Assembly: GCF_006517625.1 (NCBI RefSeq)
Contig: NZ_VHQI01000003.1
Location: forward strand, 1-64,000
DNA length: 64,000 bases
DNA from: Mixta tenebrionis
Lineage (GTDB): Bacteria; Pseudomonadota; Gammaproteobacteria; Enterobacterales; Enterobacteriaceae
Direction: 5' to 3'
A program made the position numbers and the translations under genes. Under the pieces are notes generated by a model that was not told the origin of the DNA, made no database searches, and saw only the letters and a program-made list of their open reading frames with translations. Position 1 is the first letter of the stretch; every line of letters begins with the position of its first letter. Positions 9,002 through 17,527 of the stretch are shown in pieces.

Positions 9002-9802
9002 ATGATCTTCTCTCAGGTACGTCGTCAGCTGGTGCTGGGCGTCATGGCGGTGGCGCTGGTGGCTGGCGTCAATATGAAAACCTTTGCGGCGGAAAATCTG
9101 CTGAGCAAGGTTAAAGAGCGCGGCAGCCTGCTGGTGGGGCTGGAGGGCACCTATCCGCCGTTCAGCTTCCAGGATGAGCGCGGCAAACTGACCGGCTTTG
9201 AGGTAGAGTTCGCCGAGGCGCTGGCGCAGCACCTTGGCGTAAAGGCCAGCCTGAAGCCGACCAAGTGGGACGGGATGCTGGCCTCGCTGGATTCGAAGCG
9301 CATCGACGTAGTGATCAATCAGGTGACCATCTCTGACCAGCGCAAGAAAAAATATGACTTCTCCACGCCCTATACCGTTTCCGGCATCCAGGCGCTGACC
9401 CGCAAAGATAAAGAGGGCAGCATCAGCAAAGCGCAGGATCTGGCGGGTAAAAAAGTGGGCGTCGGCCTCGGCACTAACTATGAAGAGTGGCTGCGCGCTA
9501 ACGTGCAGGGCGTAGATATCCGTACCTACGATGACGATCCGACCAAATATCAGGATCTGCGTTCCGGCCGTCTTGACGCCATCCTGGTCGATCGCCTGGC
9601 GGCGCTGGATCTGGTGAAAAAAACCGGCAACACTATGGCGGCAGCCGGTCCGGCGTTCTCGCGTCAGGAAGCGGGCGTAGCGCTGCGTAAGGGCAACGAG
9701 GATCTGCTGAGCGCCATTAATCAGGCGATTGCGGAGATGCAGAAAGATGGCTCGCTGAACAAAATTTCTGACAAATGGTTTGGCGCGGACGTCACTAAAT
9801 AA
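9002..9802 (+). CDS. tcyJ: Cystine ABC transporter, periplasmic binding protein
   Basis: This 266-residue solute-binding protein (also called FliY) captures L-cystine and related sulfur amino acids in the periplasm. A Sec signal peptide ends near AFA/A at about residue 30. The mature protein shows the family-3 binding-protein hallmark GTYPPFSFQDERGKLTGFEVEFA. Its stop codon overlaps the tcyL start, so binding protein, permease and ATPase are translated as a coupled set. A 157-bp gap separates it from dcyD and may contain its own promoter. Confidence 0.95.
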   Translation: MIFSQVRRQLVLGVMAVALVAGVNMKTFAAENLLSKVKERGSLLVGLEGTYPPFSFQDERGKLTGFEVEFAEALAQHLGVKASLKPTKWDGMLASLDSKRIDVVINQVTISDQRKKKYDFSTPYTVSGIQALTRKDKEGSISKAQDLAGKKVGVGLGTNYEEWLRANVQGVDIRTYDDDPTKYQDLRSGRLDAILVDRLAALDLVKKTGNTMAAAGPAFSRQEAGVALRKGNEDLLSAINQAIAEMQKDGSLNKISDKWFGADVTK

Positions 9803-10470
9803 TGCAAGAGAGTATCCAACTGGTGCTGGATTCAGCACCTTTTTTATTGAAGGGCGCGGTTTTCACCTTACAGCTCAGCATCGGCGGCATGTTCTTCGGG
9901 CTGGTGCTGGGCTTTGTGCTGGCGCTGATGCGGCTCTCCGCCTTCTGGCCTGTCGCCTGGCTGGCGCGTATCTATGTCTCGATCTTTCGCGGCACGCCGC
10001 TGATCGCTCAGCTGTTTATGATCTACTACGGCCTGCCGCAGTTCGGTATTGAACTCGATCCTATCCCCTCGGCGATGATCGGCCTGTCGCTGAACACCGC
10101 GGCCTATGCCTCTGAATCGCTGCGCGGCGCTATCGCCGCTATTGAGCGCGGGCAGTGGGAGGCGGCGGCGAGCATCGGCATGACGCGCTGGCAGACGCTG
10201 CGTCGCGTGGTGCTGCCGCAGGCGGCGCGAACCGCACTGCCGCCGTTGGGCAACAGCTTTATCAGCCTGGTGAAAGATACCTCGCTGGCCGCCACCATTC
10301 AGGTGCCGGAGCTGTTTCGCCAGGCGCAGCTGATCACCTCGCGCACGCTGGAAGTGTTCACCATGTATCTGGCGGCGTCGCTGATCTACTGGATCATGGC
10401 GACGGTGCTGTCGGCGCTGCAAAACCGGCTGGAAGCGTGGGTTAACCGACAGGATCGGGAGGAAAAATGA
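9802..10470 (+). CDS. tcyL: Cystine ABC transporter permease
   Basis: This 222-residue inner-membrane permease (YecS) forms the translocation channel with TcyJ and TcyN. It is rich in transmembrane helices. The cytoplasmic coupling-loop EAA-type motif reads EAAASIGMTRWQTLRRVVLP, the signature of polar amino acid permeases. The start ATG overlaps the tcyJ stop and the end overlaps tcyN by 4 bp (ATGA). Confidence 0.95.
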   Translation: MQESIQLVLDSAPFLLKGAVFTLQLSIGGMFFGLVLGFVLALMRLSAFWPVAWLARIYVSIFRGTPLIAQLFMIYYGLPQFGIELDPIPSAMIGLSLNTAAYASESLRGAIAAIERGQWEAAASIGMTRWQTLRRVVLPQAARTALPPLGNSFISLVKDTSLAATIQVPELFRQAQLITSRTLEVFTMYLAASLIYWIMATVLSALQNRLEAWVNRQDREEK

Positions 10471-11219
10471 GCGCCATTGAAGTGAAAAAACTGGTGAAGC
10501 AGTTTAACGGTCAGACGGTGCTGCACGGCATCGATCTGGAGGTGGCCTCCGGCGAAGTGGTGGCGATTATCGGTCCCAGCGGTTCGGGCAAAACCACGCT
10601 GCTGCGCAGCATCAACCTGCTGGAAGAGCCGAACAGCGGCACCATTAAGGTAGGCGCTATTGAAATCGACGCGGCGCAGTCGCTCAGCAGGCAGAAAGAG
10701 CGCGTGCGCCAGCTGCGGCAGCAGGTAGGCTTCGTTTTCCAGAGTTTTAACCTGTTTCCGCACCGCTCGGTGCTGGAAAATATCATCGAAGGCCCGGTGA
10801 TCGTTAAGGGAGAGCCGAAAGCGGAGGCGATTGCCCGCGCGCGCGCGCTGCTGGAAAAGGTAGGGTTGCAGGGTAAAGAGAACAGCTATCCGCGCCGGCT
10901 TTCCGGCGGCCAGCAGCAGCGCGTGGCGATCGCGCGCGCGCTGGCGATGCGCCCGCAGGTAATTCTGTTTGATGAGCCGACTTCGGCGCTGGATCCGGAG
11001 CTGGTAGGCGAGGTGTTAAACACCATTCGTTCGCTGGCGCAGGAGAAGCGTACCATGGTAATCGTCACTCACGAGATGAGCTTTGCCCGTGACGTCGCCG
11101 ATCGCGCCATCTTTATGGATCAGGGGCGGATTGTTGAGCAGGGGCCGGCGAAAGAGCTGTTTGCGCAGCCGCAGCAGGCGCGCACCCGCCAGTTTCTGGA
11201 GAAGTTTCTCAGCCAATAG
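10467..11219 (+). CDS. tcyN: Cystine ABC transporter ATP-binding protein
   Basis: This 250-residue ATPase (YecC) powers cystine import. Walker A is GPSGSGKTT, the Q-loop region is VGFVFQSFNLFPHRSV, the ABC signature is LSGGQQQR, Walker B is VILFDEPTSALD, and the switch histidine is in VTHEM. It is the last gene of the fliA-linked cystine set and is followed by a strong terminator at 11265-11295. Confidence 0.96.
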   Translation: MSAIEVKKLVKQFNGQTVLHGIDLEVASGEVVAIIGPSGSGKTTLLRSINLLEEPNSGTIKVGAIEIDAAQSLSRQKERVRQLRQQVGFVFQSFNLFPHRSVLENIIEGPVIVKGEPKAEAIARARALLEKVGLQGKENSYPRRLSGGQQQRVAIARALAMRPQVILFDEPTSALDPELVGEVLNTIRSLAQEKRTMVIVTHEMSFARDVADRAIFMDQGRIVEQGPAKELFAQPQQARTRQFLEKFLSQ

Positions 11220-11264
11220 CTGGCCTGGCGTACGCCGGGTTAGTCTTAAATATTATGACGCTAT

Positions 11265-11295
11265 GGGCGTTCGGTAATGCCGAACGCCCGTTTTT
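11265..11295 (+). terminator. Rho-independent terminator of the cystine operon
   Basis: GGGCGTTCGG (11265-11274), a 5-nt loop, CCGAACGCCC (11280-11289) and GTTTTT form a textbook intrinsic terminator 45 bp after tcyN. Confidence 0.92.
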
Positions 11296-11446
11296 ATTCG
11301 CACCGCTCGCACCTTTTCTTTTTGCCGTCAGGGCCGGTTATTTTTTTTAAGATAAAAGCTACAGCCTTTTGTTTCCTGCAGCGTTAATAATCCTGATCTG
11401 GCTGACCAGCCATTTTTTTCCTACCACACAGCAGGAAACAACAGCA

Positions 11447-12520
11447 ATGAACAATAAAAAAAGTGAAGAAATAAGGTGGGTGAACACGCTGAAAGGCGGA
11501 TGTATCCTGCTGGTTGTATTATACCATGTGGTGCTGCCGGGGTTTGAAGGCACGCTAAAATACCTGACGGCAGGGAGTTTTCCCGCTCATATCTGGATGG
11601 CGTTTAATACCGTGCTGTCGCCGCTGCGTATGCCCGCTTTCTTTTTCGTTTCCGGGATGCTGGCGGCGCGCGCAATTAATGATAAACCGTGGCAGGCGGT
11701 ATTTACCAGCCGGGTAACCAACCTGTTTTATCTCTATATTCTCTGGGGCGTTATTCAGTGGTTTTCAATTTATGGCATCTCCTCGGAAATAACGCATCAT
11801 CGCATCTCCAGCAATATTAACTCTTCCTATGCCGAATCGCCGCAGGAGTTTGTTTCACTGATGCTGATGGCGATGAGCAGCTCGTGGTATCTCTATGCGC
11901 TGGGGCTGTTTTTCCTGTTCGCCAAGCTGTTTCGTCGGCAGCGGCTACCGCTGATTATCACGGCGGTGCTGTTGAACTACGCTGCGGTGGAAAAAATTAT
12001 TCCCGGCTGGGGGCCGGAAAGCCTGTCGCAATATTTCATCTATTTTATTATGGGCGCTTTCTGGAGCGCGCAGGTAATCGCGCTGAGCGAATGGCGTAAA
12101 AGCAACTTCCTGCCCTGGCTGGGGCTGGGCGTGCTGGCGGGGGCGCACCTGCTGCTGGGACTGGAAAAGAACCTGTTTCTCTGCACCTTAACCATTCTCG
12201 CCTGTATCGCGCTGTGCCGGACGCTGAATGCCCGCTTTAGCATGACGTGGATGAACTGGATCGGTAAAAATACGCTGCAAATTTACGTGCTGCACCGCAT
12301 CTTTATTGAATATTTCGGCATGACGGCTATTCTGTTCGCGCTCGATCACCAGCTGTTTAATTCCGCGCTGTTCTCGCTGCTGTGGGCGACGGCCTTCCCG
12401 ATTGGCATGGTGGCGCTCTGTTCGCTTTGCTCTATCGCAGTATGGAAGCTATTGAACAAGGGGCTGGGGAAATCGCTGTTTATCTATCCGCGCCTGCTGC
12501 GTATGAAGTTTGACGTCTGA
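11447..12520 (+). CDS. Acyltransferase-3 family membrane protein
   Basis: This 357-residue polytopic inner-membrane protein belongs to the acyltransferase-3 (OafA-like) family, which acylates surface glycans or other exported molecules. The N-terminal segment WVNTLKGGCILLVVLYHVVLPG carries the catalytic-type histidine of the family, followed by RMPAFFFVSGMLAAR and about ten hydrophobic helices. The ATG at 11447 has an AGGA ribosome site; an upstream in-frame extension lacks one. The acceptor is unknown. It stands alone between the cystine operon and the ACP operon, so it could modify a surface glycan or the ACP-operon product. Confidence 0.8.
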   Translation: MNNKKSEEIRWVNTLKGGCILLVVLYHVVLPGFEGTLKYLTAGSFPAHIWMAFNTVLSPLRMPAFFFVSGMLAARAINDKPWQAVFTSRVTNLFYLYILWGVIQWFSIYGISSEITHHRISSNINSSYAESPQEFVSLMLMAMSSSWYLYALGLFFLFAKLFRRQRLPLIITAVLLNYAAVEKIIPGWGPESLSQYFIYFIMGAFWSAQVIALSEWRKSNFLPWLGLGVLAGAHLLLGLEKNLFLCTLTILACIALCRTLNARFSMTWMNWIGKNTLQIYVLHRIFIEYFGMTAILFALDHQLFNSALFSLLWATAFPIGMVALCSLCSIAVWKLLNKGLGKSLFIYPRLLRMKFDV

Positions 12521-12530
12521 TATGACTGAT

Positions 12531-12563
12531 TAATATTGTCGCGCTAACGGCGCGGCAATATTA
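12531..12563. terminator. Long hairpin after the acyltransferase gene
   Basis: TAATATTG-TC-GCGC (12531-12544) pairs with GCGC-GG-CAATATTA (12550-12563) across a 5-nt loop, giving 12 paired bases around two mismatches. There is no downstream T-run, so it is a possible factor-assisted or bidirectional terminator. Confidence 0.5.
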
Positions 12564-13429
12564 TGACCATGCGCGACAGTAAATAAATGGGAAATAATAA
12601 TTAAAAAAGTAAATGTTTTTAACATAGTAAAACGGTTATCCAATTCGCGATAGTTAATATCCAAAAAATTAATAATTCATATTCCTTCCGTACATCTTCC
12701 ATATTTCCCGTTTTTGAACGGTTGTTTTTTCGAATATTGCGCTTAATTTAGTTATTCGCCTATCAATATCGCATTATTAAACAGAAAAAACGATTAGACA
12801 TGCGCGGTCTTATTTATCATTATCCAGTCTCTTTGTTAACCAATATTAATATAATGCTGCTTCTTTGATACATCACTGCTTATCTACCTGTAAAGGGTGA
12901 TATGAAGTTTTTTCTTTCCAGTTACTTATTGGTTTCTCAGTTAACCGCCAGGCGATCAAAATTAAATATATTTTGATATATATGGATAGCGAACTAAATA
13001 AGGATGTTTGATCAGTAATAGAATAACCACATGGAAATAAAAACCAGCGGCATGGACGCCGTACAATGCGCGTAACCTTTCCCTGTAAGGGATAAAAGAA
13101 AGGACGTTAAAATAAAAGACATTATTCCCGTCTGTGTACCTTCATGCCATCGGTATTTCATTTCCTTAAAACCGGAATTATTTTTCAGGCAATAATTCTG
13201 CGCCAGCGTTAATCACGGCAAATGTGGTTCCTGTTCCAGCGATCTGTCCATTCATCGTGCTATCCGTGCGCCGTCAACGACGCGAAAAGAAGATCTCGCT
13301 CTGATCTCCAGGCATTTCAGGGCGTTATCGCTATCTTCCGCCAGCCGAAAACAGGCGTTACCGCACCGGGCAGAAGATAGCTTTTATTATGGGTTATACC
13401 CCATCTAACTGGCAATGAAAGGAAAGATA
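12564..13429. other. AT-rich noncoding leader of the ACP operon
   Basis: About 870 bp with no credible gene on either strand and clearly lower GC than its surroundings, especially 12580-13020. It contains long A/T tracts and, just before the first gene, the imperfect palindrome ATGGGTTATACCCCAT. The composition suggests H-NS-type silencing of an acquired operon. No specific regulator site was recognised. Confidence 0.5.
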
Positions 13430-13690
13430 ATGAGCTTCGAACGTATTATTAAAGAACAGATCGATGAGTTAACCGACTTTGATATTAATAAACTGGTCAG
13501 CGATACGCTGATTGAGGATATCGGGCTTGCCAGCCTCGATTTTCTTTCTATTCAGGTCGCCATTAAAAGAGAGCTAAATATCGACGTCGATCTGAATGCG
13601 CTGACGGAAGTGCAGCCGCGTACCTACGGCGATCTGTTACAGTTCTTCAAAGAAAAATATGGCGACTGTGCAGTGAGTGGGCGCCCATGA
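13430..13690 (+). CDS. Acyl carrier protein
   Basis: This 86-residue phosphopantetheine carrier has the attachment serine at about residue 35 in the context DIGLASLDFLSIQ, which replaces the usual DSLD by ASLD. The rest is a typical acidic four-helix ACP. The ATG at 13430 is preceded by AAAGGAAAG; an ATG 15 bp earlier overlaps that ribosome site and is less likely. It is the first gene of a tightly packed operon and overlaps the ketosynthase start (ATGA). It presumably carries the growing chain for the enzymes downstream. No dedicated phosphopantetheinyl transferase is present, so a housekeeping one must load it. Confidence 0.85.
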   Translation: MSFERIIKEQIDELTDFDINKLVSDTLIEDIGLASLDFLSIQVAIKRELNIDVDLNALTEVQPRTYGDLLQFFKEKYGDCAVSGRP

Positions 13691-14937
13691 ATAGAGTGGT
13701 TGTAACAGGTTATGGCGCTATATGTGCGCTGGGAAGTAATGCGCAGGCTATCTGGCAGGGTATTTTAGATAAACGGTTAGGTTATGCGAAACTGGAAGAC
13801 CCGCCAAAAAATGTCAATGCCCGTTTTTTTGGCAAAATAAATCAGCCGCTGGATACCGGGCGCTTTTCAAAAAGGATCCTGAAAAACACGCCGCGTTTTG
13901 CCCAGCTGGCGCTGATCGCCGCTCAGGAGGCGGTAGAGATGGCCTTCAGCGAAGGCGGATCGCCGCAGGATTATTATGCGGATACCGAATGCGGAGCCAT
14001 CGTTGGCACCGGCTGGGGCGGTTTTGATAACACCGCGGCCAATTACTTCGCCTGGCACGAAGGCACGCCATCTATCCAGAGCTGTTTCCATACCATGCCA
14101 GGCATCGCTACCGCAGCGATCGCCATTAACTGGAATCTTAAAGGATATCAGAGCACGCCGGTTGCCGCCTGCGCCACGGGCAGTATTGCCGTTGGCGAGG
14201 CGTACGAAATAATTAAAAGCGGCAGGATGAAGATGATGTTGGCCGGGGGGGCGGAAAGCACGCTTACTCCTTTCCCAATGTGGTCAATTGATGTGCTGGG
14301 CGCGCTGAGCAAAGAGCAGGAAGATGCGCATAAAGCATGTTGTCCTTTCAGCAAGGAGCGCAGCGGGTTTATCCTAGCGGAGGGCGGCGCGATAATCTGT
14401 CTGGAGTCGCGCGAGCACGCTCTTCAAAGAAATGCGCTTATTCTCGGTGAGATTGTGGGCTATGCCAACCATAGCGACGCCTATGTCAATCTTACCGCGC
14501 CCGCGCCCGATCTTACCGGCAGGGTTACCACCATTACGCAGGCGCTTAAGCAGGCCGGGTTACCACCCGATCGGATCGATTATATCAACGCCCACGGCAC
14601 TTCAACGCCGATGAATGATGCCAACGAAACCGAGGTGCTGAAGCAGGTATTCGGTGAGGCGATCTGGCAGATTCCGGTGAGCAGCACCAAATCTTATACC
14701 GGTCATCTTATTGCCGCTGCGGGTGCGATAGAAACGCTGTTCTGTATAAAAAGCATTCAGGACAAGATAGTGCCCGCCACGATTAACTATCACACGCCCG
14801 ATCCACAGTGCGACCTTAATTATGTTCCTAACCATCACCTTTATAACCAGCGGTTAGAGCATGTAATCAACGTAAATTATGGGTTTGGCGGGGCAAACAG
14901 CTGCCTGGTCATAAAGGGGCATTCCGATGACGACTAG
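13687..14937 (+). CDS. Beta-ketoacyl-ACP synthase (FabF-like)
   Basis: This 416-residue decarboxylating condensing enzyme has the complete Cys-His-His triad: Cys162 in VAACATGS, His303 in NAHGTSTP and His340 in KSYTGH, with Lys335. It therefore should elongate, not merely act as a chain-length factor. It is diverged from housekeeping FabF, for example in WSIDVLGALSKEQ and the ILAEGGAIICLES segment. It overlaps the ACP gene by 4 bp and the next gene by 11 bp, so expression is coupled. No cognate acyltransferase domain is present, implying use of malonyl-ACP made by cellular FabD. Confidence 0.9.
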   Translation: MNRVVVTGYGAICALGSNAQAIWQGILDKRLGYAKLEDPPKNVNARFFGKINQPLDTGRFSKRILKNTPRFAQLALIAAQEAVEMAFSEGGSPQDYYADTECGAIVGTGWGGFDNTAANYFAWHEGTPSIQSCFHTMPGIATAAIAINWNLKGYQSTPVAACATGSIAVGEAYEIIKSGRMKMMLAGGAESTLTPFPMWSIDVLGALSKEQEDAHKACCPFSKERSGFILAEGGAIICLESREHALQRNALILGEIVGYANHSDAYVNLTAPAPDLTGRVTTITQALKQAGLPPDRIDYINAHGTSTPMNDANETEVLKQVFGEAIWQIPVSSTKSYTGHLIAAAGAIETLFCIKSIQDKIVPATINYHTPDPQCDLNYVPNHHLYNQRLEHVINVNYGFGGANSCLVIKGHSDDD

Positions 14938-15712
14938 TTTTTCTCAGGATCAAATAAGCGAATGGGCTTACTTTTCAGGCGATCATAATAAAGTCCACTT
15001 TGATGAAGAGATCGCCAAAAAAAATGGTTTAAACGGGGTAATTGTGCAGGGCATGCTGGTGTTACAGGATGCCAAGAAAGCGTTAACCCAGTATATCGGC
15101 GGTCCCAGCAGGATAAAGTTTTACCTGAAGGAGCCAGTTTATCGGGATAAAGAAATTATCTACTTAATCTCCAGGAAAAATGATGAGCATCACCTGAAGG
15201 TTCACGATATTAATGGCTGCTGCTGTATTACCGGGCGCGCCAGCCCCGAAAAAGGCGAAACCGATATCGTACAGGCTAAACATAATATCGCGATAGATCG
15301 TCCTTTCCTGGAAAAGCAGATCCAGCTCTATCAGGCGCTCTACCCGGAGGCGGGTTATAGCTGGATGATTATGGATGCCTTGCTTTTCAGCGTCTGTTTT
15401 AAATATCAAAACGGCGATCCTTTTTATGCTAAGGCGCAAAAAATTACCCTTGAACCGGACAAAAGCAAAGTCGTCACCTTTCAGGTCGATCAGGATATTT
15501 TCATTACCGAAGATATCCTGACCTACGACTGTGCGGATCTGAACGATCTGACCTTTTATTATGAGGATCAGGACGTTGTGAAAGAGGACTATTCGGTCTA
15601 TAGCCTGCTTAACTACCAGATTTATCGTCGGGATAAGCTACTGTACCAGGCATCAATGGGCAGTATTACCAGGGCTTTCGAGGCACAAAATCGGGCAATC
15701 AACAAACGGTAA
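14927..15712 (+). CDS. MaoC-type (double hot-dog) dehydratase
   Basis: The first ~100 residues carry the R-hydratase motif SGDHNKVHFD (residues 17-26, with catalytic-type Asp19 and His24), seen in enzymes that dehydrate 3-hydroxyacyl thioesters. The remaining 160 residues lack an evident second active site. They could be a degenerate second hot-dog domain for substrate binding, like the ADEP/NodN-FAS dehydratase layout. The 261-residue product should act after the ketoreductase encoded next. It overlaps the ketosynthase gene, and a 4-bp gap separates it from the ketoreductase gene. Confidence 0.75.
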   Translation: MTTSFSQDQISEWAYFSGDHNKVHFDEEIAKKNGLNGVIVQGMLVLQDAKKALTQYIGGPSRIKFYLKEPVYRDKEIIYLISRKNDEHHLKVHDINGCCCITGRASPEKGETDIVQAKHNIAIDRPFLEKQIQLYQALYPEAGYSWMIMDALLFSVCFKYQNGDPFYAKAQKITLEPDKSKVVTFQVDQDIFITEDILTYDCADLNDLTFYYEDQDVVKEDYSVYSLLNYQIYRRDKLLYQASMGSITRAFEAQNRAINKR

Positions 15713-15716
15713 AGCA

Positions 15717-16457
15717 ATGACGAACAAAAAATGGATTTTTGTGACGGCGGGCAGCCGTGGCATCGGCGCTGAGATAGTCAGACGGCTGGCTGAAGAAGGC
15801 TACAGCGTTATCTTCACCTGGCATACTAATCAGGAGAAGGCCGAGAAGCTGGTGCAATCGCTTGATAACAAGGGGCTTTCCTGTCGCTGCTATTGCTGCG
15901 ATGTCAGAGATCACGCGGCGGTAAAAGACCTTTGCGAGCGATTATTGCAGGCATTTGGCGCGCCTTTTGGCATCGTGAATAACGCCGGTATCAGCAAAGA
16001 CAAGCTGCTGATTAATACCGAGGTTAGCGAGTGGCAGGAGGTAATGGATATCAATATTAACTCGGTGTTTTACACCATCCGTAGTCTGCTACCCGCCATG
16101 ATACAGGCCGGTCAGGGCGCGATTATTAATATCGGCTCGGTGGCCGGGCTGCGAGGCAATGCCGGGCAAAGCGTCTATTCAGCGACCAAAGCCGCCCAGG
16201 CGGGGCTGACAAGAAGCTTAGCCAGAGAAGTAGGGCTGTTTCAGATCCGCGTGAACTGCATCGCGCCAGGCCCGATTGAAACCGATATGTTGACCGCGCT
16301 GCCGGATAAAAAGCGTAAGGCGCTGACCGGCCAGACGGCGTTAAAGAAATTTGGTCAGCCGGCTGACGTAGCCAACATGGTCTCTTTCTTATTTGGCCCC
16401 GGCGGTGAACATATTACCGGGCAAACGCTGGTAATTGATGGCGGTCTCTCTGTTTAA
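15717..16457 (+). CDS. 3-oxoacyl-ACP reductase (FabG-like SDR)
   Basis: This 246-residue short-chain dehydrogenase has the NADP-binding TAGSRGIGAEIV motif at residues 10-21, NNAG at about residues 88-91, a catalytic Ser in NIGSVAGL and the YSATK (Tyr-x-x-x-Lys) pair. It fits reduction of the beta-keto group made by the adjacent ketosynthase. It sits 4 bp after the dehydratase gene and ends 13 bp before the di-iron protein gene. It is too divergent at the N-terminus to be the primary housekeeping FabG, which lies in the fab cluster of enterobacteria. Confidence 0.88.
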   Translation: MTNKKWIFVTAGSRGIGAEIVRRLAEEGYSVIFTWHTNQEKAEKLVQSLDNKGLSCRCYCCDVRDHAAVKDLCERLLQAFGAPFGIVNNAGISKDKLLINTEVSEWQEVMDININSVFYTIRSLLPAMIQAGQGAIINIGSVAGLRGNAGQSVYSATKAAQAGLTRSLAREVGLFQIRVNCIAPGPIETDMLTALPDKKRKALTGQTALKKFGQPADVANMVSFLFGPGGEHITGQTLVIDGGLSV

Positions 16458-16470
16458 ACAGGATGAAATA

Positions 16471-17397
16471 ATGAAACTCAGAATAGTACCGAAAGAAGTC
16501 TTTGAGGTAATGGATCTCAACGGACAGTTTAACTATCACTGGTCTCCTGATGCTGTTTTTTCGCTGGTTGGCCTGGGCACCTCCTATTTGCTGGAATTTT
16601 TTGAGTTTTATGGCGATGCGATAAGCAAGTATTACGATCGCTTCGTTAAAAATAGCGCTTTTGAGGATGACCGCTTCCATACTTTTATCTCCCAGGAGCG
16701 GAGACACGCGGCGGCACATAAGATGCTTAATTTGTTTATGACCAAAAAATATCTTCCTCCCGCCAGGGAGAAATACCATCCCCGCGTTTATGACTTTATG
16801 TATCCCACTTATAAAGAGTTTGTGGAGCCGATTATTGCGGGCATTGAAGGGGATGCCGCGAAAGGCATGACGCTCGACAGCCCGCATTTTCGTGAGGCGT
16901 TAAAAAGCATCGCCATCTTTGAAACGGAAGTCTGTATGGCGGCGTTTTCATTCTTCGAAAACCTGTTTGATAAGGGCAAAATCACTCACATTATCAATCA
17001 ATCGCAGAACCTCGGCGTGCTTTATCTGTTTGGCTATCACTACGCTGAAGAGATGGAACACTGTCATGTTTCCATTGAAACCTATGAGACGATTTATGGT
17101 GAAAAACTGTGGACGCAGAAAGAGGTGGATGATTATCTCAATAACGCCGACATACTGACGCGGCGGATTATTAACGCCACGCTGTTTGTCGCCAGAGAGT
17201 TAGGTGCAGACGTTTCCGTGCGGCAAATAGCGTTCCGGCTGCCCGCGAAAAACCGTATGGTTGCCGTCGGCTTTAATGCCAACGATCCGCAAATAAACAG
17301 CAAAATTCATTATTTCGTTGAGAAATGGGATAGCGAATGGGAGCCGTTGCTCCGCGCTAAAATCCTTGAGGAAATTAAACGGCGCCGGGCAGCGTAA
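16471..17397 (+). CDS. Ferritin-like di-iron protein (metal-dependent hydrolase family, PF10118-like)
   Basis: This 308-residue protein resembles the predicted metal-dependent hydrolase family COG3687/PF10118. It shows four helical metal-ligand positions: E42/E45 in helix 1, E76-x-x-H79 (QERRHAAAH), E151/E153 (FETEV) and E194-x-x-H197 (EEMEHCH). This E, ExxH, E, ExxH order is the hallmark of ferritin-like di-iron carboxylate enzymes such as oxygenases and desaturases. I therefore favour an oxidative role on an ACP-bound chain over hydrolysis. The ATG at 16471 has AGGA upstream; an earlier in-frame start lies inside the reductase gene. Confidence 0.7.
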   Translation: MKLRIVPKEVFEVMDLNGQFNYHWSPDAVFSLVGLGTSYLLEFFEFYGDAISKYYDRFVKNSAFEDDRFHTFISQERRHAAAHKMLNLFMTKKYLPPAREKYHPRVYDFMYPTYKEFVEPIIAGIEGDAAKGMTLDSPHFREALKSIAIFETEVCMAAFSFFENLFDKGKITHIINQSQNLGVLYLFGYHYAEEMEHCHVSIETYETIYGEKLWTQKEVDDYLNNADILTRRIINATLFVARELGADVSVRQIAFRLPAKNRMVAVGFNANDPQINSKIHYFVEKWDSEWEPLLRAKILEEIKRRRAA

Positions 17398-17527
17398 CGC
17401 GACGCCCGCTAAAAACTTTCTGCTGTATAACCCGATGCGCCACCGGCGCAGCGAGAACTGAGGGCGGCCTGCTATTATTCGCCGACAGCGTCTGGTAAAT
17501 GGCTGCCCGCTAAGGATATGTCGAATC

